Below are positions 15,992-19,847 of a stretch of 19,847 nt of DNA, in pieces (position 1 is the stretch's first letter; each line of letters starts with the position of its first letter). This DNA comes from UBA11524 sp051886675 (lineage in GTDB: Bacteria > Bacillota > Clostridia > Christensenellales > Aristaeellaceae), in assembly GCA_051886675.1 (NCBI GenBank), contig JBJEYH010000191.1:1-19847 (forward strand). Reading direction: 5' to 3'. Below the pieces are notes generated by a model that worked only from the letters and a program-made list of their open reading frames with translations, did no database searches and was not told the DNA's origin. Both the position numbers and the translations under genes were made by a program.

Positions 15992-18855
15992 TCAGCGGCT
16001 CCCTCCTTCTGCCGGGCTTCCTCGACCAGCTTAATCACCACGGAGGCGTTGGGCGTCGGGAACTCCTTGAGCATCACACCGTCCTTGTAATAGCCGAATT
16101 CCTCCAGCTTGCGGTAGGTCTCGCGGTTGATGCGCTTCACCGCGGTATCCAGGGCGCGGCGGGCGTCGGTGCCGTCGGTGACCACGGAGATGAAGGCGTT
16201 GGACAGCTCGCGCTCCAGCATGTAGGTGCCCAGCACCCAGGGCGCTTCCGTCATCCACTCCATCTGCTCCATGATGATCTGCTTGTGGCTGCTCTTGAGG
16301 GGGAGGGAGGCGAAGGCCTCGGTATTGGCGGTGGGCCAGATGTACTCGGAGCCGTAGGTGGACTGCAGCAGCGAACCGAACTGGCTCTGCACCTCGTCGG
16401 AGGACCACCACTTCAGGAAGGTCCAGGCATCGTCGGGCCGCTTGGTCTGGCTGAGGATCGCCATGGTTTCGGCGCCGCCGGTCGTCCAGCGCTGCACCTC
16501 GCCGTTTTCGTCCTCCAGGCCGGGATACAGGGCGATATCCCACAGGCCGTCCAGCTCGGGCGCGGCGTTGAGCAGCAGGTTGTAGGTAGAAAGGTCAGCG
16601 ATGCCGATGGGCAGCGTACCGTCACGGAACTGCTGGTAGAAGCCCGGCGACGGCACGTCGGTGGGCATGTTGTACACGGTGAACAGCTCGGTCATCTCGC
16701 GGAAGCCATTGAGGGAGGCCTCGCTGTCCAGGGTGGTGTCCGCCACGGTATCGGCGTAGATGGAGCCGCCCGCCTGCAGGATCAGCGGCAGCGTGCCGGG
16801 GAACACCTTGGTGCCCGTCATGCCCGCCGTGGGGAAGTAGAAGTTCATGTTGCGGCGCTGCAGCTCGGGAAGGATCAGCTTGACCTCCTCCATGCTGTTG
16901 GGCACGTCAATGTTCAGCGCCTTGAGGATGTCCGTGCGGTAGAACAGCACCCAGAAGTTGACGGTTTCCGGCATGGCGTAGACGCCGTCGCCCAGGATGT
17001 AGGGCACGAACAGGCCCGAGGAGAAGCGCGACGCCACCTCGCCGAAGTCCTCGAACTGGGTCAGGTCATACAGCGCGCCGCGGATGTTCAGGTAGGAGGG
17101 CACCACGTACTGCAGACCCAGCACCGCGTCCGGGGCAGTGCCGGCGGCGTTGGCCAGCACCAGCTTGTTGGCGTCGGGCATCAGGGACAGATCCACCACG
17201 ATGCCGGTCTCGGGGGTGAACTGGGTGTCGATCATGTTCTGCAGCAGCTCCACATACTGACGGCTGCGGCCCATCCACACCTGCAGATGGTCGCTGTCGC
17301 CGGAGGAGGCGGAGTAATCCTGCGCGCTGAAGGACGACACGAAGCGCTGCACGCTCAGCACGGCGCTCTGGAAGAAGTTCACCTTCCCGGGCAGCTGGGC
17401 ATCCGTCTGGTAGAAGTAGAACTGGTCGATGGACAGGTCGTTCACGGCCAGATCCTGCAGCTGCTGGGCCAGCATGCGGCTGGCGGAGTTGGAGCCCGTG
17501 GACAGCTCGCTCAGGCGGCGGGGCAGATCCTCCGGCTCCTTGGCCAGGCGGCGGAGCTGGTCGGCGCACAGGGTCATGTTGGAGAACAGGCCCATGTTGT
17601 CCGCGTCGGTGTAGTCAGCCATGGCCGCCACCGCCGCGTCGCACTGATCCGCCCAGCCCTCCAGCAGCTCCACCAGGTTGGGGATGTAGGAGAGCAGGTG
17701 ATAGTCGCGATGCTTGTCCGAGGTCACGCCGCCGGTCAGGCGGGTCACCTCCAGGGACAGGCCGTTGATGGCGCTGAGCAGCTCGTCAATGGTCTGGTAG
17801 ACGGGGGTCAGCATGGAGCAGTTGATGGTGAAGCTGACCGTATGCTCGCCCTCGGAGAGGAAGAAGCGCTGGGGCTCGCCCTGGCTGTCGCCCACCGTCA
17901 TCAGCCGGAAGGAGGTCGTGTAGTCAAAGGCGACGGCACGGGCTTCCTCGCTCTGCAGGACGCCGTCGATGCGCACGTCCACAAACACGGGGAAATCCGT
18001 CTTGGCGCTCTGCCGGTAGTAGAAGCCCAGCTGATACCAGCCTTCCTCCTCGGCGGTGAAGCGGTAGGTCACCGTATCCCCCGCCGTGTCGAAGGACGCG
18101 CCATCCAGGTGGTTGATCAGGCGCTTCTCCACGCTGTAGGGGTTCAGCTCGGGGGTGAACTCGCCCGCGCCGCGGATGGAGGACTTGTTGCGGCTGTCAA
18201 TGTGCTCGCCCTCCACCACGATCAGCGCCTTGCCCTCAGCGCTGCCGGGGTTGTAGGCCTGCACGGTTTCGGGGCTGCGCAGGGTCAGCGCGGTGATCTC
18301 CACGCTGCCGTTCTGCACGTCAAAGGAAACGGTGTGTTCACCCGCGGTCAGCTCGAACAGGAAGGGTCTGTCCACCCGCCCCGCCGAGTCGGTGATGCCC
18401 ACGCTCTGCAACTCGTCCGCCGACCAGGGCGTCGTGGCGACCTCGTTGCCGTAGCGGTCCAGGGGGAATTCACCGTCATCCACCCACAGCGACTTGAGCT
18501 TGACGCGCTGCATCTCGTAGAACGGCAGCACGCCGTCGATCGTCACCGCCATTTCGGTGGGCAGCGCGCTCTGGGTGGTGTTCCTGTAGGTGAGCCACAG
18601 CTCATACAGGCCATCCTCCGGCACGCTGATCACAGCGTCGCCCGTCTCCCCGATGGTCAGCGCAAGCGCAGCCTCGCTCTCCACCGGATCGCCGCTGTAC
18701 AGCGGCAGGCTGTACGTTTCCTGCACCTGCGCATACTGGTTCTCCGTGCCGCTGGAGAAGGTCATCCAGCTGGACTGATCGTCCGTCTCAGCAGCGACGC
18801 TCCCGCAGAGAAGCACCATCACAAGCGTCAGGGCCAGCAGTATCCCTTTGCGCAT
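15988..18855 (-). CDS. Oversized sugar-binding protein with two N-terminal beta-sandwich-like domains (importer I)
   Basis: The 955-residue product is about twice the normal length for family 1 binding proteins. A signal peptide (MRKGILLALTLVMVLLCGSV before AAETDD) lacks a canonical lipobox: the Cys is preceded by Leu. Two similar beta-rich domains follow, about 45-195 and 210-370. Both have the DGLYELWLTYRN / EGWYQLGFYYRQ strand, a following IDGVL, and AGEHTVSF / EGEHTVSF, so they look like an internal duplication of a CBM6/35-like fold. Residues 385-520 are mostly helical. The binding-protein module is about 525-925 (TGIVVDLSLMPDANKLVLAN, VLFYRTDILKALNIDVPNSM, DDAWTFLKWW). AAGGAGGG precedes the ATG by ten bases. 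It is coupled to the permease gene. The extra domains probably hold polymeric or branched ligand, or anchor the protein in the wall; this is inference. Confidence 0.93.
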   Translation of the reverse strand: MRKGILLALTLVMVLLCGSVAAETDDQSSWMTFSSGTENQYAQVQETYSLPLYSGDPVESEAALALTIGETGDAVISVPEDGLYELWLTYRNTTQSALPTEMAVTIDGVLPFYEMQRVKLKSLWVDDGEFPLDRYGNEVATTPWSADELQSVGITDSAGRVDRPFLFELTAGEHTVSFDVQNGSVEITALTLRSPETVQAYNPGSAEGKALIVVEGEHIDSRNKSSIRGAGEFTPELNPYSVEKRLINHLDGASFDTAGDTVTYRFTAEEEGWYQLGFYYRQSAKTDFPVFVDVRIDGVLQSEEARAVAFDYTTSFRLMTVGDSQGEPQRFFLSEGEHTVSFTINCSMLTPVYQTIDELLSAINGLSLEVTRLTGGVTSDKHRDYHLLSYIPNLVELLEGWADQCDAAVAAMADYTDADNMGLFSNMTLCADQLRRLAKEPEDLPRRLSELSTGSNSASRMLAQQLQDLAVNDLSIDQFYFYQTDAQLPGKVNFFQSAVLSVQRFVSSFSAQDYSASSGDSDHLQVWMGRSRQYVELLQNMIDTQFTPETGIVVDLSLMPDANKLVLANAAGTAPDAVLGLQYVVPSYLNIRGALYDLTQFEDFGEVASRFSSGLFVPYILGDGVYAMPETVNFWVLFYRTDILKALNIDVPNSMEEVKLILPELQRRNMNFYFPTAGMTGTKVFPGTLPLILQAGGSIYADTVADTTLDSEASLNGFREMTELFTVYNMPTDVPSPGFYQQFRDGTLPIGIADLSTYNLLLNAAPELDGLWDIALYPGLEDENGEVQRWTTGGAETMAILSQTKRPDDAWTFLKWWSSDEVQSQFGSLLQSTYGSEYIWPTANTEAFASLPLKSSHKQIIMEQMEWMTEAPWVLGTYMLERELSNAFISVVTDGTDARRALDTAVKRINRETYRKLEEFGYYKDGVMLKEFPTPNASVVIKLVEEARQKEGAAE

Positions 18856-18899
18856 CCGTGTTGTCCCTCCTTATCTATTCCCGGGGTCAGGCCCAGGCC

Positions 18900-19847
18900 T
18901 TACGGATCCTCCTGACAGGTGGCGCGGGTGGCCCACAGCGCGGCGCCGGTCTCATCCAGCGCCGAGAAGCATACCACCCATTCCTTCTGCCCCGCGTCCA
19001 GGGCTGTGTGGACGACGCCCCTGATCGTCCCCTCCCCTGTCTGCAGGGTGATGTGCACCCCATCCTCGCACGCCCAGCTGCCCTCCAGGCAGCCCGTCAC
19101 CGTGCCGTCCTCGTGGAGCACCGCCGTATCGGATACATGCTCCACGGTATTGATGTCATGCTCGTGATCCAGCACCTTGTACAGCCCCGGTATCCGCTCC
19201 GCGGCCACGGTTTCCGGCATTTCGCCGGCGTAGCGCAGGGGGGATACCACAGGCCAGCCGTCCTCGTTCATGTACATCTGGTGAACCCGCACGGAGTGGC
19301 TCTCGCCGGAATTGGCAAAGCGGGTGTGGAAGATCAGGAAGTAGCGTCCGGTATCCGGATCGTACCAGGCGGAATTGTGGCCTGGACTGCGGTAGGCGAC
19401 GCTCATCTGGTTCTTCTCCCCGGCCACGGGCTTGATCTGGTAGCCGCCCATGAGCTTCACGCCGTAGGGCTCGTAGTCCGGGTCGTTGAAGAAGGTACCG
19501 TTCTGGCCGCCGCAGCGGATCATCTCGTTGCCCTGCAGGTCCACGTAGGGCCCGTCCGGGTTTTCCGAGCGGCAGACGCGGATGTTGTAGCCGCCGCTGG
19601 CGTCCAGTCCGCCGAAGGAAAGGAACAGGTAGTAGTAGTCCGTCTCCGGGCTGTAGAGGATGTAGGGCGCCTCGATGCGGGCGTGGTTGTTGCCCAGCAG
19701 CTTGGTGCCGTAGGGCGTCTGGCCGTCGAGGATGTAGCCCGTATCCGGATCCATCTCCAGGATGAAGATGCCGCCCGAATAGGAGCCGTACACCATCCAC
19801 AGCCTGCCCTCCTTGTCATAGAAGGTGCAGGGATCCACCACGTTGGG
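18900..19847 (-). CDS. GH43 arabinan endo-1,5-alpha-L-arabinosidase-like enzyme (N-terminus cut by window edge)
   Basis: The frame is open to the last base, so the start and the first catalytic Asp are outside the window; the GTG at 19841 is internal. The visible part begins PNVVDPCTFYDKEGRLWMVY, whose DP Asp matches the second catalytic (pKa-setting) Asp of GH43. It continues with GSYSGGIFILEMD, HARIEAPYI (general acid Glu), and GHNSAWYD (the conserved His of arabinanases). The C-terminal 95 or so residues form a beta-rich tail like the second domain of two-domain arabinanases. It should cut alpha-1,5-arabinan outside the cell, though GH43 also includes xylosidases. It precedes the binding-protein gene by 44 nt and probably shares its transcript. 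A signal peptide cannot be judged. Confidence 0.9.
   Translation of the reverse strand, partial: PNVVDPCTFYDKEGRLWMVYGSYSGGIFILEMDPDTGYILDGQTPYGTKLLGNNHARIEAPYILYSPETDYYYLFLSFGGLDASGGYNIRVCRSENPDGPYVDLQGNEMIRCGGQNGTFFNDPDYEPYGVKLMGGYQIKPVAGEKNQMSVAYRSPGHNSAWYDPDTGRYFLIFHTRFANSGESHSVRVHQMYMNEDGWPVVSPLRYAGEMPETVAAERIPGLYKVLDHEHDINTVEHVSDTAVLHEDGTVTGCLEGSWACEDGVHITLQTGEGTIRGVVHTALDAGQKEWVVCFSALDETGAALWATRATCQEDP

Noticed and set aside
16285..18915. An 876-residue plus-strand open frame
   Set aside because: It is antisense to the 955-residue binding protein, which has a signal peptide, SD and known domains.

Overview
The window is a GC-rich bacterial locus. Every gene I can support lies on the minus strand, so the transcript reads from high to low coordinates. 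Strong Shine-Dalgarno sequences close to the full anti-SD complement, CUT1-type sugar ABC importers without their own ATPase, lipoprotein-anchored glycosidases, and a DUF5696 gene beside a YIP1-family gene together suggest a saccharolytic Bacillota, probably an uncultured gut Clostridia. No rRNA, tRNA or other phylogenetic marker is present, so this placement is an inference.

Layout in transcription order. A GH43 arabinanase-like enzyme (18900-19847) is cut by the right edge. Importer I follows: a 955-residue solute-binding protein with two extra N-terminal beta-rich domains (15988-18855) and two permeases (15110-15991, 14227-15093). Next come a secreted NHL beta-propeller/TPR/YIP1 membrane protein (12154-14205) and a secreted DUF5696 protein (9885-12170). 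Importer II has two permeases (8875-9882, 7847-8878) and a 478-residue solute-binding protein (6321-7757). A GH51 alpha-L-arabinofuranosidase lipoprotein (4200-6161) and a propeller-like lipoprotein (3030-4160) end the series. Gene spacings run from short overlaps (ATGA, GTGA, 17 nt) to about 160 nt, and all genes are co-directional, which suggests one long operon or a main operon with internal processing or initiation points.

Together these genes describe an arabinan or arabinoxylan-type utilisation locus. GH43 and GH51 enzymes would release arabino-oligosaccharides and arabinose at the cell surface, and two CUT1 importers would bring them in using an ATPase encoded elsewhere. The YIP1-NHL and DUF5696 proteins have roles I cannot assign. 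No regulator or ATPase gene is visible.

The least explained part is 1333-3045, a 1.7-kb non-coding tandem array between the last lipoprotein gene and the next solute-binding protein gene (1-1055, cut by the left edge). Units are about 173-176 bp, with two shortened 109-bp copies and one expanded 228-bp copy. Several units carry a strong dyad around a TGCATTG loop. The outermost copy runs into the 3' end of the lipoprotein gene, as if that gene's terminator region had been amplified. Between the array and the left-hand gene lie an AT-rich stretch with an extended -10 promoter candidate and a foldable 5' leader.
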